Below are positions 9,061 through 17,158 of a DNA stretch of 64,000 nt, in pieces (within the stretch, counting starts at the first letter, position 1; each line of letters begins with the position of its first letter). The notes under the pieces are model-generated. The model was not told the DNA's origin. It saw nothing but the letters and a program-made list of their open reading frames with translations, and did not search any database. The position numbers and the translations under genes were made by a program. This DNA comes from Hydrogenophaga crocea (GTDB lineage: Bacteria > Pseudomonadota > Gammaproteobacteria > Burkholderiales > Burkholderiaceae_C): NCBI RefSeq assembly GCF_011388215.1, contig NZ_CP049989.1:3534001-3598000 (forward strand). Direction: 5' to 3'.

Positions 9061-10032
9061 TTACGCGGTGCGGGCCGCAGCGGATGCGCGCTGCGCGGCC
9101 TCGGCGCGCCAGCGCGCGACCGCCACCGCGATGTCCTGCAGCCGCGGCAAGGGCCAGTGCGCGCGCGGAGCCAGGCGCGGCCGGCGGCCCGCCACGCCCC
9201 GCCCGCCGGCCCACAGCGCCACCTCGGGCGGCAACGCTTCGCGCAGGCGCGCGAGCTGGGTCTGCACCTCGCGCGCCGACTGCATGGCCGAAAAGCCCAG
9301 GGCCACCACGTCGGCGCGCGCGGCCACCGCCGCACGCGAGATGTCGACCAGCGGCGTCTGCACCCCCAGCGGCACCGTCTCGCAGCCTTCGAGCACCAGC
9401 AGGCATTCGGCCATCAGCAAGCCCAGGCTGTGCGGCTCGCCCGGCACGGTGGTGAGCAGCACACGCGGCGGCTGCGACGGGCGCGCCGCCATGGCCTGCG
9501 CCAGCGCCGGCCGCAGCACCTGCTGCACGGCCTCGGAAAACAGGTGCTCCTCGGGCACGGCGAGGCGGCCGTCGAGCCAGGCCAGGCCCACCTGCACGGA
9601 CAGCGGGGCCACGGTGTCGGTCACGGTGCGCGCCAGGCCGCGCTCGGCCAGGGAACGCTGCAGCGCGTCGCGCAGGCCGGCGGCGTCCATGCGCTGCATG
9701 AGCGCGAGCCAGTCGGCGCCCTCGGGCCAGCCATTTTCCGCCGGCGCCTGCATCCGGCCGGCAGACGGCTGCGTATCCAGGGCCAGCAGCTGTGCCAGGG
9801 GCAAAGCCACCACACGACCGGGCCGATGCCCAGCGTCGAGCAGGCGGCGCACGTGGCGCAGCCGGGCCAGGTCGTCGTCGCTGTAGCGCCGTTCGCCCTG
9901 GGGGTCGCGCGCCGGGCTCGGAAAGCCGTAGCGGCGCTCCCAGACGCGCAAGGTGTCTTTGGCCAGGCCGGTGTCGCGCTCGACGTCGGCAATGCTGTGC
10001 CCGTGTGAGCCCGGCAGGGATGGATCGGTCAT
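9061..10032 (-). CDS. litR: MerR-family regulator with B12-binding domain (CarH/LitR-type photoreceptor)
   Basis: 323 residues. Residues 12-75 form a MerR winged helix (DTLRVWERRYGFPSP, then RRYSDDD). A helical bundle follows (about 105-180), then a Rossmann-like B12-binding domain. The bundle carries W152-x9-E162-H163, the Wx9EH signature that caps adenosylcobalamin in CarH. The B12 domain carries E199-P-H201-S-L-G204, matching (E/D)xHxxG with H201 as lower axial ligand. Known CarH/LitR proteins repress in the dark as adenosylcobalamin-bound tetramers and release DNA in light. It diverges from the lipid-modification operon starting at 10445 and is probably its repressor; this control is inferred. 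Confidence 0.85.
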   Translation of the reverse strand: MTDPSLPGSHGHSIADVERDTGLAKDTLRVWERRYGFPSPARDPQGERRYSDDDLARLRHVRRLLDAGHRPGRVVALPLAQLLALDTQPSAGRMQAPAENGWPEGADWLALMQRMDAAGLRDALQRSLAERGLARTVTDTVAPLSVQVGLAWLDGRLAVPEEHLFSEAVQQVLRPALAQAMAARPSQPPRVLLTTVPGEPHSLGLLMAECLLVLEGCETVPLGVQTPLVDISRAAVAARADVVALGFSAMQSAREVQTQLARLREALPPEVALWAGGRGVAGRRPRLAPRAHWPLPRLQDIAVAVARWRAEAAQRASAAARTA

Positions 10033-10114
10033 GTACTCGTGTTTCAGGAGCCTGGATTCTGCGCAAGACCGTGGCCAACGGCATACCCGAGCCGCCTGTC
10101 AGGGCAAAAATGAC

Positions 10115-10143
10115 TTGACGGTTGTCGATTTATACCGAATAGT
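10115..10143 (+). promoter_or_regulatory. Candidate sigma-70 promoter of the lipid-modification operon
   Basis: TTGACG (10115-10120) and AATAGT (10138-10143) are separated by exactly 17 bases. An inverted repeat CGGTTG (10119-10124) / CAACCG (10151-10156) brackets the -10 region and could be an operator for the divergent LitR-like regulator. The hexamers match consensus at 5 of 6 and 4 of 6 positions. Confidence 0.5.
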
Positions 10144-10444
10144 CACGTTTCAACCGATGAGTTCAAATCAAAGCCAATCGCTCCCATGCGCCCACCGTTT
10201 TCACCGCAATCTCCAGGGAACTTCCCCATGAAAGCCCTGCTCTCATCCTGCGGTTGCGCGAGGGAGTCGATCTGCAACCACCGTTTTTCGCTGCGAAGCC
10301 TTCCGGCCCGACAAGGTCCGGATGCAATCCCGGGGCGCTTCTCCTCCTCCTCCCTCCCTCCCTTGTTCGTTTCGGGGCGCTTCGCAGCATCTTGTCCAGC
10401 CCGCCGCCGGCCCGCCCCGGCCGGCCGCGGTTGAGGGGACCGGC
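10144..10444 (+). other. Long 5' leader of the lipid-modification operon
   Basis: If the promoter at 10115-10143 is used, the mRNA has a leader of nearly 300 bases before ATG 10445. The GC-poor first part gives way to a pyrimidine-rich run (10345-10371) and a GC-rich stretch. GAGGGG at 10433-10438 is the ribosome-binding site of the first gene. Two small frames exist: 10157-10231 (24 codons) and 10228-10434 (68 codons, ending 10 bases before the main start). Neither has recognisable homology. I do not recognise a known riboswitch here; in particular, no convincing cobalamin box was found. Confidence 0.4.
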
Positions 10445-11848
10445 ATGTACCTGTCCCCCAACCCTTCCGCCTCCACCCTCCAGCGCCGCATCGCCGTGGT
10501 CGGCTCCGGCATTGCCGGCCTGGCCGCCGCCCACACGCTGCAGGGCCTGGCCGAGGTGACCCTGTTCGAAGCCGGCGAGTGGTTCGGCGGCCACACCCAC
10601 ACGGTGGACGTGACGCTGCCCGATGCGCGCGGCGAGCCCACCACCTTCGGCGTGGACACCGGCTTCCTCGTGCTCAACGAGCGCACCTACCCCAACCTGC
10701 TCGCGCTGTTCGCGCAGCTCGGCGTGCCGCTGGCCAAGTCCGACATGTCGTTCTCGGTGCAGGTGCCCGGCCAGGGCCCGCGCGGACAGTCGCTCGAATG
10801 GAGCGGCTCGGACCTGTCGACCGTGTTCGCGCAGCGCAGCAACCTCGTGAACCCGCGCTTCTGGCGCATGCTGCGCGACATCGTGCGCTTCAACGGCGTG
10901 TGCACCGCGCTCGCCGAACGCGGCGACGACCTGCGCCCCGACAGCCCGCTGCTGCAGCCCCTGGGCGACTTCCTGCGCGAGCAGGGGTTCAGCGACGAAT
11001 TCCGCGACTGGTACTTCCTGCCCATGCTGGGCTGCATCTGGAGTTGCCCGACCGACCAGATGCTGCAGTTCCCGGTGGCCACCATGGTGCGCTTCTGCCA
11101 CAACCACGGCCTGCTGCAGGTGGCCAACCGGCCCCAGTGGTTCACCGTGGCCGGCGGTGCGCGCCAGTACGTGCAGAAGATCGTGGCCGGCGTGCACGAC
11201 GCGCGCCTGTCCACGCCGGTGCGCCACCTGGTGCGCGAGCCCGACGGCGTGCGCATCGCCACCGACCGCAGCGTGGAGCGCTTCGATGCGGTGGTGCTGG
11301 CCTGCCACTCCGACCAGGCGCTGCGCCTGCTCGGCGACGGCGCCAGCGCGCTCGAGCGCGAGCTGCTCGGCGCGATCCGCTACCAGGCCAACCGCGCGGT
11401 GCTGCACACCGACACCTCGGTGCTGCCCACGGCCACGCGCGCCTGGGCGGCCTGGAACTACGAGCGCGCGCCGCAGCGCGAGCAGGAGTCGGCGCGCGTG
11501 TGCCTGCACTACCTGCTCAACCGCCTGCAGCCGCTGCCGGTGCGCCAGCCGGTGGTGGTGTCGCTCAACCCGCAGCGCGAGATCGCGCCGCAGCACGTGC
11601 TGGGCGCCTGGGACTACGACCACCCGGTGTTCGACCTTGGCGCGATCCGGGCCCAGGCCCGCGTGCCGCTGATGCAGGGCCAGCAGCGCACCTGGTTCGC
11701 GGGCGCGTGGTGCGGCTACGGCTTCCACGAAGACGGCCTCAAGGCCGGTCTGCACGCGGCGCGCGGCCTCATGGACCACTTCGGCCTGGTGCCCAAGGCC
11801 GGCGCCGGCGAAGCGCGCCGCGCGGCGCTGCCCGGGGTGCTGGCGTGA
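10445..11848 (+). CDS. FAD/NAD(P)-binding oxidoreductase, flavin amine-oxidase-like (COG2907 type)
   Basis: 467-residue protein with an N-terminal dinucleotide-binding motif (VVGSGIAGLAAA) followed by FEAGEWFGGHTHTV, the hallmark of amine-oxidase/phytoene-desaturase-like flavoproteins. A C-terminal FAD-contact region (WFAGAWCGYGFHEDGLKAG) is present. COG2907 members are nearly always found next to DUF1365 and cfa, as here, and are thought to act on unsaturated or methylated acyl chains. A desaturase of this general kind takes part in furan-fatty-acid synthesis in Rhodobacter (from memory). The start at 10445 is set by GAGGGG upstream. Its stop overlaps the next start by 4 bases. Confidence 0.85.
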   Translation: MYLSPNPSASTLQRRIAVVGSGIAGLAAAHTLQGLAEVTLFEAGEWFGGHTHTVDVTLPDARGEPTTFGVDTGFLVLNERTYPNLLALFAQLGVPLAKSDMSFSVQVPGQGPRGQSLEWSGSDLSTVFAQRSNLVNPRFWRMLRDIVRFNGVCTALAERGDDLRPDSPLLQPLGDFLREQGFSDEFRDWYFLPMLGCIWSCPTDQMLQFPVATMVRFCHNHGLLQVANRPQWFTVAGGARQYVQKIVAGVHDARLSTPVRHLVREPDGVRIATDRSVERFDAVVLACHSDQALRLLGDGASALERELLGAIRYQANRAVLHTDTSVLPTATRAWAAWNYERAPQREQESARVCLHYLLNRLQPLPVRQPVVVSLNPQREIAPQHVLGAWDYDHPVFDLGAIRAQARVPLMQGQQRTWFAGAWCGYGFHEDGLKAGLHAARGLMDHFGLVPKAGAGEARRAALPGVLA

Positions 11849-12657
11849 ACGAGCAGGCCCAGCTCGGCTTCGGCCAGGTGCGGCACACGCGCACCCGCCC
11901 GCGCCGCAACGCCTTCGCCTACCCCACGGCGTTTCTCATGCTGCCGCTGCGCAGCCTGCAGCGCAGCGGCCCGGGCGCACTGGCCCGCAACCGCGCGGCG
12001 CTGCTGAGCTTTCACGACCGCGACCACGGCGACGGCCGCGCCGACTGCCTGGCCTGGTTCGACGAGCTGCTGCGCGAGCAGGGCATCGGCGACGCCGACG
12101 GCGAGGTCTGGCTGCACACCTACCCGCGCGTCTGGGGCCATGCCTTCAAGCCCGTGAGCTTCTGGTACGGCCACCGCCGCGACGGCAGCCTGCGCGTGGT
12201 GCTGGCCGAGGTCAACAACACCTTCGGCGAGCGCCACGTGTACCTGCTCGATGCCCCGCGCTACGGCGTGCCCTGCGAGGCCGACAAGGTGTTTCACGTC
12301 TCGCCCTTCTGCCCGGTGCGCGGGCGCTACCGCTTCACCTTCATGCGCACCGCCGGCCAACGCGCGCGCACCGTGGTGCGCATCGACTACTTCGACGAGG
12401 CGCAGGCCGGCGCGCTGCTGCAGACCAGCGTGAGCGGCGAGCTGCAGGCGCTGACCGGCGCGAGCGTGCGCCGCGCGCTCTGGTCGCACCCGCTGCTGGG
12501 CCTGGCCATCGTCGCGCGCATCCACTGGCAGGCGCTGCGGCTGTGGCTGTTCAAGCGCGCGCCCTTTTTCCGGCAGCCCCCGGCGCCGGCCCGATTCGTC
12601 ACCCCCGCGGTCCAGCGGACCACCCCCGATGCCCACCTGATGCCCATCGAGCGATGA
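11845..12657 (+). CDS. DUF1365 family protein
   Basis: 270 residues starting at GTG 11845, whose GTGA overlaps the upstream stop. It has the conserved DUF1365 blocks: an RxRPRRNAFAYP head, SFHDRDHGDG, YPRVWGHAFKPVSFWY, EVNNTFGERHVY, KVFHVSPFCPVRGRY and a C-terminal amphipathic segment with an arginine-rich end. The biochemical function of DUF1365 is not established. Its constant pairing with the FAD oxidoreductase and cfa implies a shared lipid substrate or complex. No signal peptide is seen, so it is probably cytoplasmic and may be membrane-associated through its C-terminus. Its stop overlaps the cfa start (ATGA). Confidence 0.85.
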   Translation: MNEQAQLGFGQVRHTRTRPRRNAFAYPTAFLMLPLRSLQRSGPGALARNRAALLSFHDRDHGDGRADCLAWFDELLREQGIGDADGEVWLHTYPRVWGHAFKPVSFWYGHRRDGSLRVVLAEVNNTFGERHVYLLDAPRYGVPCEADKVFHVSPFCPVRGRYRFTFMRTAGQRARTVVRIDYFDEAQAGALLQTSVSGELQALTGASVRRALWSHPLLGLAIVARIHWQALRLWLFKRAPFFRQPPAPARFVTPAVQRTTPDAHLMPIER

Positions 12658-13883
12658 ACAGCACCACCGCCTCCCACCCCGCCACCGGTTTCGTGTTGCC
12701 GCGCAACGCCCCCGCCGCCGCGCGCACCGTGCTGCAACTGCTGCAGCGCCTGGCGCACGGCAGCCTCACCGTGACCCTGCCCGACGGCAGCGTGCAGCGC
12801 TTCGGCCGCGTCGACGGCCCGCACGCGAGCATCCGCCTGAACAACTGGAACGTGTGCGGCGCGGTACTCAAGTCGGGCGACATCGGCTTCGCCGAAACCT
12901 ACATGGCCGGCGACTGGCACACGCCGCACCTGGTCGCGCTCATGGAGCTCATGCTGCTCAACCGCCGCGCGCTGGAAGACGTGATCCACGGCAGCTGGCT
13001 GGGCCGGCTGGCCTACCGCGTGCAGCACTTGCTCAACCACAACAGCAAGGCCAACAGCCGCAAGAACATCCACGCCCACTACGACCTGGGCAACGCCTTC
13101 TACGAGCGCTGGCTCGACCGCACGATGAACTACTCGTCGGCCTGGTTCCAGACGCCCGAGCTGTCGGAAGAAGAAGCCCAGCACGCCAAGGTGCGCCGCG
13201 CGCTGCAGCTGGCCGGTGTGCGCCCGGGCGACCGCGTGCTCGAGATCGGCTGCGGCTGGGGCGCGCTGGCCGAGAAGGCGACCACCGAATTCGGCGCTTC
13301 GGTGGTGGGCGTGACGCTCTCGACCGAGCAGCTCGATTTCGCGCGCGAGCGCATGCAGCGCATCGGCAGCGCCGAGCGCGCCGACCTGCGCCTGCAGGAC
13401 TACCGCGACATCGCCGATGCGCCCTTCGACGCGATCTGCTCGATCGAGATGGTCGAGGCCGTGGGCCGCGCCTACTGGCCGACCTACTTCCGCACCGTCT
13501 CGCGCCTGCTCAAGCCGGGCGGCAAGGCCTGCATCCAGAGCATCGTGATCGCCGACCAGCACTTCGAGCGTTACATCCGCGGCACCGATTTCATCCAGCA
13601 GTACATCTTCCCGGGCGGCTGCCTGCCCTGCCCGAGCGCCTTCCGCGAGCAGGCCGCGCAGGCCGGCCTCGAGGTGGTCGACGAGTTCGCCTTCGGCCAG
13701 GACTACGCGCGCACGCTGCGCGGCTGGCGCGAGCGCTTCATGCACGAGCAGGAGGCGGTGCTGCAGCTCGGCTTCGACGAGCGTTTCATCCGCACCTGGG
13801 AGTTCTACCTCGCCTACTGCGAGGCCGCCTTCGCCGAGGGCAGCACCGACGTCGTGCAGTACACGCTGCGCAAACCCGGCTGA
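12654..13883 (+). CDS. cfa: Cyclopropane-fatty-acyl-phospholipid synthase family methyltransferase
   Basis: 409 residues with an N-terminal accessory region and a C-terminal SAM methyltransferase fold. Motif I is VLEIGCGWGALAEKA. HYDLGNAFYERWLD, MNYSSAWF and FIQQYIFPGGCLP are typical of Cfa. The enzyme transfers a methylene or methyl group from SAM to the double bond of membrane phospholipid acyl chains. It could make either a cyclopropane ring or, like UfaM-type enzymes, a methylated unsaturated chain; sequence alone does not decide. ATG 12654 overlaps the DUF1365 stop, so the genes are translationally coupled. Confidence 0.92.
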   Translation: MNSTTASHPATGFVLPRNAPAAARTVLQLLQRLAHGSLTVTLPDGSVQRFGRVDGPHASIRLNNWNVCGAVLKSGDIGFAETYMAGDWHTPHLVALMELMLLNRRALEDVIHGSWLGRLAYRVQHLLNHNSKANSRKNIHAHYDLGNAFYERWLDRTMNYSSAWFQTPELSEEEAQHAKVRRALQLAGVRPGDRVLEIGCGWGALAEKATTEFGASVVGVTLSTEQLDFARERMQRIGSAERADLRLQDYRDIADAPFDAICSIEMVEAVGRAYWPTYFRTVSRLLKPGGKACIQSIVIADQHFERYIRGTDFIQQYIFPGGCLPCPSAFREQAAQAGLEVVDEFAFGQDYARTLRGWRERFMHEQEAVLQLGFDERFIRTWEFYLAYCEAAFAEGSTDVVQYTLRKPG

Positions 13884-13899
13884 CACCGCCGCGCCCGCC

Positions 13900-14445
13900 A
13901 TGCACCGCGCCACCCTGTTGCTCGCCCTCGCGCTGTGCGCCGCCCCGGCGGTGCAGGCCCAGCCCGCGCCCGCGCTCGCCGACGCGCTGCAGGGCAAGAG
14001 CGTGCTGGGCCAGACGCGGCTGCGCGTGTGGGGCTTCAGCGTCTACGACGCCACGCTCTACGCGCGGCCCGGCTTCGACGCCCAGCGTTTCGGCGAGCAG
14101 CGATTCGCGCTCGAGCTCGCCTACCTGCGCGACTTCGACGGCGCCGACATCGCGCAGCGCTCGCTCGACGAGATGCGCGGCCTGGGCCCGGTCGACGAGG
14201 CCAGCGCCCAGCGCTGGCTCGCGGCCATGAAGGCCCTGTTCCCCAACGTGAAGGCGGGCGACCGCATCACCGGCGTGCACGTGCCCGAGGCCGGCGCGCG
14301 CTTTTACCTCAACGGCCGATGGCTCGGCGCGGTGGACGACCCCGCGTTCTCGCGCCAGTTCTTCGGCATCTGGCTGTCGCCGCGCACCTCGCAGCCCGCC
14401 ATGCGCGCGGCGCTGCTGCAGGCCGCAGCGGCCCGCACCCCATGA
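13900..14445 (+). CDS. Secreted chalcone-isomerase-like protein
   Basis: 181 residues with a clear signal peptide (hydrophobic residues about 4-17, cleavage near AVQA-QP). The body (GQTRLRVWGFSVYDATLY, MRGLGPVDE, DRITGVHVPEAGARFYLNG, FFGIWLSPRTS) fits the bacterial chalcone-isomerase-like family (Chalcone_3 type). Bacterial members have no proven isomerase activity, and fatty-acid binding is known for related plant proteins. It is probably periplasmic and may handle or sense a lipid made by the operon; this is inference. It starts 16 bases after cfa, and its stop overlaps the transporter start. Confidence 0.8.
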   Translation: MHRATLLLALALCAAPAVQAQPAPALADALQGKSVLGQTRLRVWGFSVYDATLYARPGFDAQRFGEQRFALELAYLRDFDGADIAQRSLDEMRGLGPVDEASAQRWLAAMKALFPNVKAGDRITGVHVPEAGARFYLNGRWLGAVDDPAFSRQFFGIWLSPRTSQPAMRAALLQAAAARTP

Positions 14446-15767
14446 GCCAGGCCGCCGCCCCGAGCGACCCCGCGGCCGCCTTCACCGCACCGGGCGGCTG
14501 GCGCCACGGCCTGGGCTATGGCCTGCTGGGCCTGCCGCTGGCCTTCGTGGCGCTGCCGCTCTACGTGCTGCTGCCCAACCACTACGCGCGCGAGTTCGCC
14601 GCGCCGCTGGCCGCGCTCGGCGGCGTGCTGCTCGCGGCGCGCGCCGTCGACGCGGTGCTCGACCCCCTGATCGGCCGCTGGTGCGACCGCCTCGCCGCGC
14701 GCTCGCAGCGCCGCCTGCTGCTGGCGGCGGCGCTGGCGGCCGTGCTGCTGGCGCTGGGCCTGTGGGCGCTGCTGTTTCCGCCCGCGGCCGTGCGCGCGCA
14801 GGGCGCCACGGCGCTGCTGGCCTGGGCCGGCGTGGGCATGGCGCTCACCTGCACCGCGTTCAGCGTGGTGTCGGTGGCGCACCAGGCCTGGGGCGCGCGG
14901 CTGGGCGGCAACGAGGCACAGCGCGGGCGCGTGGTGGCCTGGCGCGAAGCGCTCTCGCTGGTGGGCGTGCTGCTGGCCTCGGTGCTGCCCACGGTGGCCG
15001 GGTTGGGCGCCACGGTGGCGGCCTTCGCCCTGCTGCTGGCCCTGGGCTGGTGGGCCTGGGCGCGCAGCCTCGCGCCGCTGAACCCGGGCATCGCCATGCC
15101 GCACGCGGGCCGCTCGCCGCTGCGCCAGGGCGCGTTCCTGCGCCTGCTCGTGGTGTTCGTGGTGAACGGCACGGCCAGCGCGGTGCCCGCCACGCTGGTG
15201 CTGTTCTTCGTGCAGGACCGGCTGCAGGCGCCTGCGGCCTGGGAACCGCTCTTCCTGCTCACCTACTTCCTGAGCGCAGCGCTGGCGATCCCGCTGTGGC
15301 TGCGGCTGGTGCCGCGCCTGGGCCTGGCGCGCACCTGGCTCGTGGGCATGCTGCTCGCGGTGCTGGGCTTCGTCTGGGCCGCCACGCTGGGCGCGGGCGA
15401 CACCCTGCCCTTCCTGCTCGTGTGCGCGATCACCGGCATCGCGGTGGGCACCGACCTCACGCTGCCCGGCGCGCTGCTTGCGGGACTGATCGGCCAGCTC
15501 GGCGAACGCGGCCACCGCGAAGGCGCGTACTTCGGCTGGTGGAACTTCGCCACCAAGTTCAACCTGGCGCTCGCCGCGGGCCTGGCGCTGCCGCTGCTCG
15601 GCTGGTTCGGCTACCAGCCCGGCGCACGCGACGCACAGGCCCTGCAGACCCTGAGCGCCGCGTATTGCCTGCTGCCCTGCGCGCTCAAGCTGATCGCGGC
15701 CGCCGCGCTGCACGGCCTGGTCATCCGCGGTCCGCAGCCCGCTGCGCTGCGCACCGCATCCCTCTGA
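14442..15767 (+). CDS. MFS transporter, GPH (glycoside-pentoside-hexuronide) type
   Basis: 441-residue polytopic membrane protein with about 12 hydrophobic segments. The DPLIGRWCDR motif after the second helix is typical of the GPH/MelB branch. The name comes from sugar-cation symport, but members in cfa/DUF1365 clusters have no obvious sugar link and may move a lipid or be a flippase. Residues R and D/E near the membrane edges are retained, as in active transporters. ATG 14442 overlaps the upstream stop (ATGA). Confidence 0.85.
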   Translation: MSQAAAPSDPAAAFTAPGGWRHGLGYGLLGLPLAFVALPLYVLLPNHYAREFAAPLAALGGVLLAARAVDAVLDPLIGRWCDRLAARSQRRLLLAAALAAVLLALGLWALLFPPAAVRAQGATALLAWAGVGMALTCTAFSVVSVAHQAWGARLGGNEAQRGRVVAWREALSLVGVLLASVLPTVAGLGATVAAFALLLALGWWAWARSLAPLNPGIAMPHAGRSPLRQGAFLRLLVVFVVNGTASAVPATLVLFFVQDRLQAPAAWEPLFLLTYFLSAALAIPLWLRLVPRLGLARTWLVGMLLAVLGFVWAATLGAGDTLPFLLVCAITGIAVGTDLTLPGALLAGLIGQLGERGHREGAYFGWWNFATKFNLALAAGLALPLLGWFGYQPGARDAQALQTLSAAYCLLPCALKLIAAAALHGLVIRGPQPAALRTASL

Positions 15768-15776
15768 GGTAACCCC

Positions 15777-16319
15777 ATGCAAAGACGACTGCTGCTCACC
15801 GCCACCGTGGCCACCGGCGCCACCGCCCTCGCGGGCTGCGCCGGCCCGCAGGTCAAGGACTACGCCGGCCAGCAACCGGTGCTCGACCTGCGCGAATACT
15901 TCAACGGCGTGCTCGACGCCTACGGCGTGTTCACCGACCGCTCGGGCAAGGTGGTGCGCCGCTTCACCGTGGTGATGCGCTGCAGCTGGAACGGCGAGCA
16001 GGGCGTGCTCGACGAGGACTTCGTCTACTCCGACGGCGAGAAGCAAAAGCGCGTGTGGCGCCTGCGGCACCTGGGCGACGGCGCCTACGTGGGCACGGCC
16101 GACGACGTGAAAGGCGAGGCGCGCGGCCAGACCTCGGGCAACGCCTTCCGCTGGAACTACACGCTGCTGCTGCCCGTGGACGGCAAGACCTACGAGGTGC
16201 AGTTCGACGACTGGATGTACCTGATGGACCGCCACGTGATGCTCAACAAGGCCACCATGAGCAAGTTCGGCATCCGGCTCGGCGAGGTCACGCTGAGCTT
16301 CGTGAAGCGCGCGGCATGA
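15777..16319 (+). CDS. DUF3833 lipoprotein
   Basis: 180 residues. The N-terminus has a lipobox ending LAGC (C21) after a hydrophobic stretch beginning QRRLLL, so it is a predicted lipoprotein. The remainder (DLREYFNGVLDAYGVFTDRSG, FRWNYTLLLPVDGKTYEVQF, DDWMYLMDRHVMLNKATMSKFGI) is the DUF3833 family, whose function is unknown. Members co-occur with cfa-type clusters. The lipobox position predicts envelope attachment. GAGG just before 15777 supports the start. Its stop overlaps the following SDR gene by 4 bases. Confidence 0.85.
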   Translation: MQRRLLLTATVATGATALAGCAGPQVKDYAGQQPVLDLREYFNGVLDAYGVFTDRSGKVVRRFTVVMRCSWNGEQGVLDEDFVYSDGEKQKRVWRLRHLGDGAYVGTADDVKGEARGQTSGNAFRWNYTLLLPVDGKTYEVQFDDWMYLMDRHVMLNKATMSKFGIRLGEVTLSFVKRAA

Positions 16320-17158
16320 GCACACCGCGCCTCACCCTTCGCGACGGCGGCGCCGCGCTCGAACCGGTGCACCGCCCGGGGCTGTTCGGCCCCATGAACC
16401 CGCCCATGACCGACTGGCGCGGCCGGCGCGTGTGGCTGGTGGGCGCGTCCAGCGGGATCGGCGCGGCCGTGGCGCACGCCTTGCACGCGCAGGGCGCGCA
16501 GGTGCTGGTGTCGGCGCGCAGCGCCGAGGCGCTGGAGCGCTTCGTGCACGACCACCCGGGCGCCCAGGCCTGGCCGCTCGACGTGACCGACGAGGCCGCC
16601 GTGGCGCGCACCGCGCGCGCCCTGCTGGGCCAGGGGCCGATCGACCTGGTGGTGTACTGCGCGGGCCACTACCACGGCATGCGCGCCACCGCGCTCGACC
16701 TGCCCGACCTCAAGCGCCACCTCGACATCAACTACCTGGGCGCTTTACACGTGGTGCATGCGCTCATGCCCGCGCTGCTCGCGCGCGGCAGCGGCCACAT
16801 CAGCCTGATCAGCAGCGTGGCGGGTTTTCGCGGCCTGCCCAAGAGCCTGGCCTACGGCCCGACCAAGGCCGCGCTCACGCACCTGGCCGAAACGCTCTAC
16901 CTCGACCTCGCGCCGCGCGGCCTGGGCGTGAGCGTGGTACACCCGGGCTTCGTGCAAACCCCGCTGACCGCGCAGAACGACTTCACCATGCCCGCGCTCA
17001 TCACCCCCGACCAGGCCGCCGCGGCCATGCTCGACGGCTGGGCGCGGGGCCGCTTCGACATCCACTTCCCCAAGCGCTTCACGCGCGCCATGAAGCTGCT
17101 GCGCCTGCTGCCCTACCGGCCCTTCTTCGCGCTGGTCCGCCGCGCCACCGGCCTGTGA
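16316..17158 (+). CDS. Short-chain dehydrogenase/reductase
   Basis: 280 residues of classical SDR. The cofactor motif is GASSGIG (about residues 43-49), the catalytic serine is in SLISSVAGF and the YxxxK is YGPTK. The first 30 residues precede the Rossmann core, so a later ATG (M27 or M31) could be the real start. I kept 16316 because it overlaps the upstream stop as ATGA, as elsewhere in this operon. The C-terminal part (FDIHFPKRFTRAMKLLRLLP) resembles membrane-lipid-associated SDRs. The substrate is unknown but presumably a lipid keto or hydroxy intermediate. Confidence 0.88.
   Translation: MSTPRLTLRDGGAALEPVHRPGLFGPMNPPMTDWRGRRVWLVGASSGIGAAVAHALHAQGAQVLVSARSAEALERFVHDHPGAQAWPLDVTDEAAVARTARALLGQGPIDLVVYCAGHYHGMRATALDLPDLKRHLDINYLGALHVVHALMPALLARGSGHISLISSVAGFRGLPKSLAYGPTKAALTHLAETLYLDLAPRGLGVSVVHPGFVQTPLTAQNDFTMPALITPDQAAAAMLDGWARGRFDIHFPKRFTRAMKLLRLLPYRPFFALVRRATGL

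Noticed and set aside
10228..10434. Possible small gene (68 codons) in the leader of the lipid operon
   Set aside because: No recognisable family, biased composition towards its end and no confirmed ribosome-binding site; kept only as a remark in the leader entry.
10160..10440. A cobalamin riboswitch ahead of the lipid operon
   Set aside because: No B12-box or expected core helices could be traced; the B12 link is through the regulator protein.
14442..15767. Sugar symporter specificity from GPH family membership
   Set aside because: No sugar-utilisation genes are near and the operon is lipid-related; the family name does not fix the substrate.
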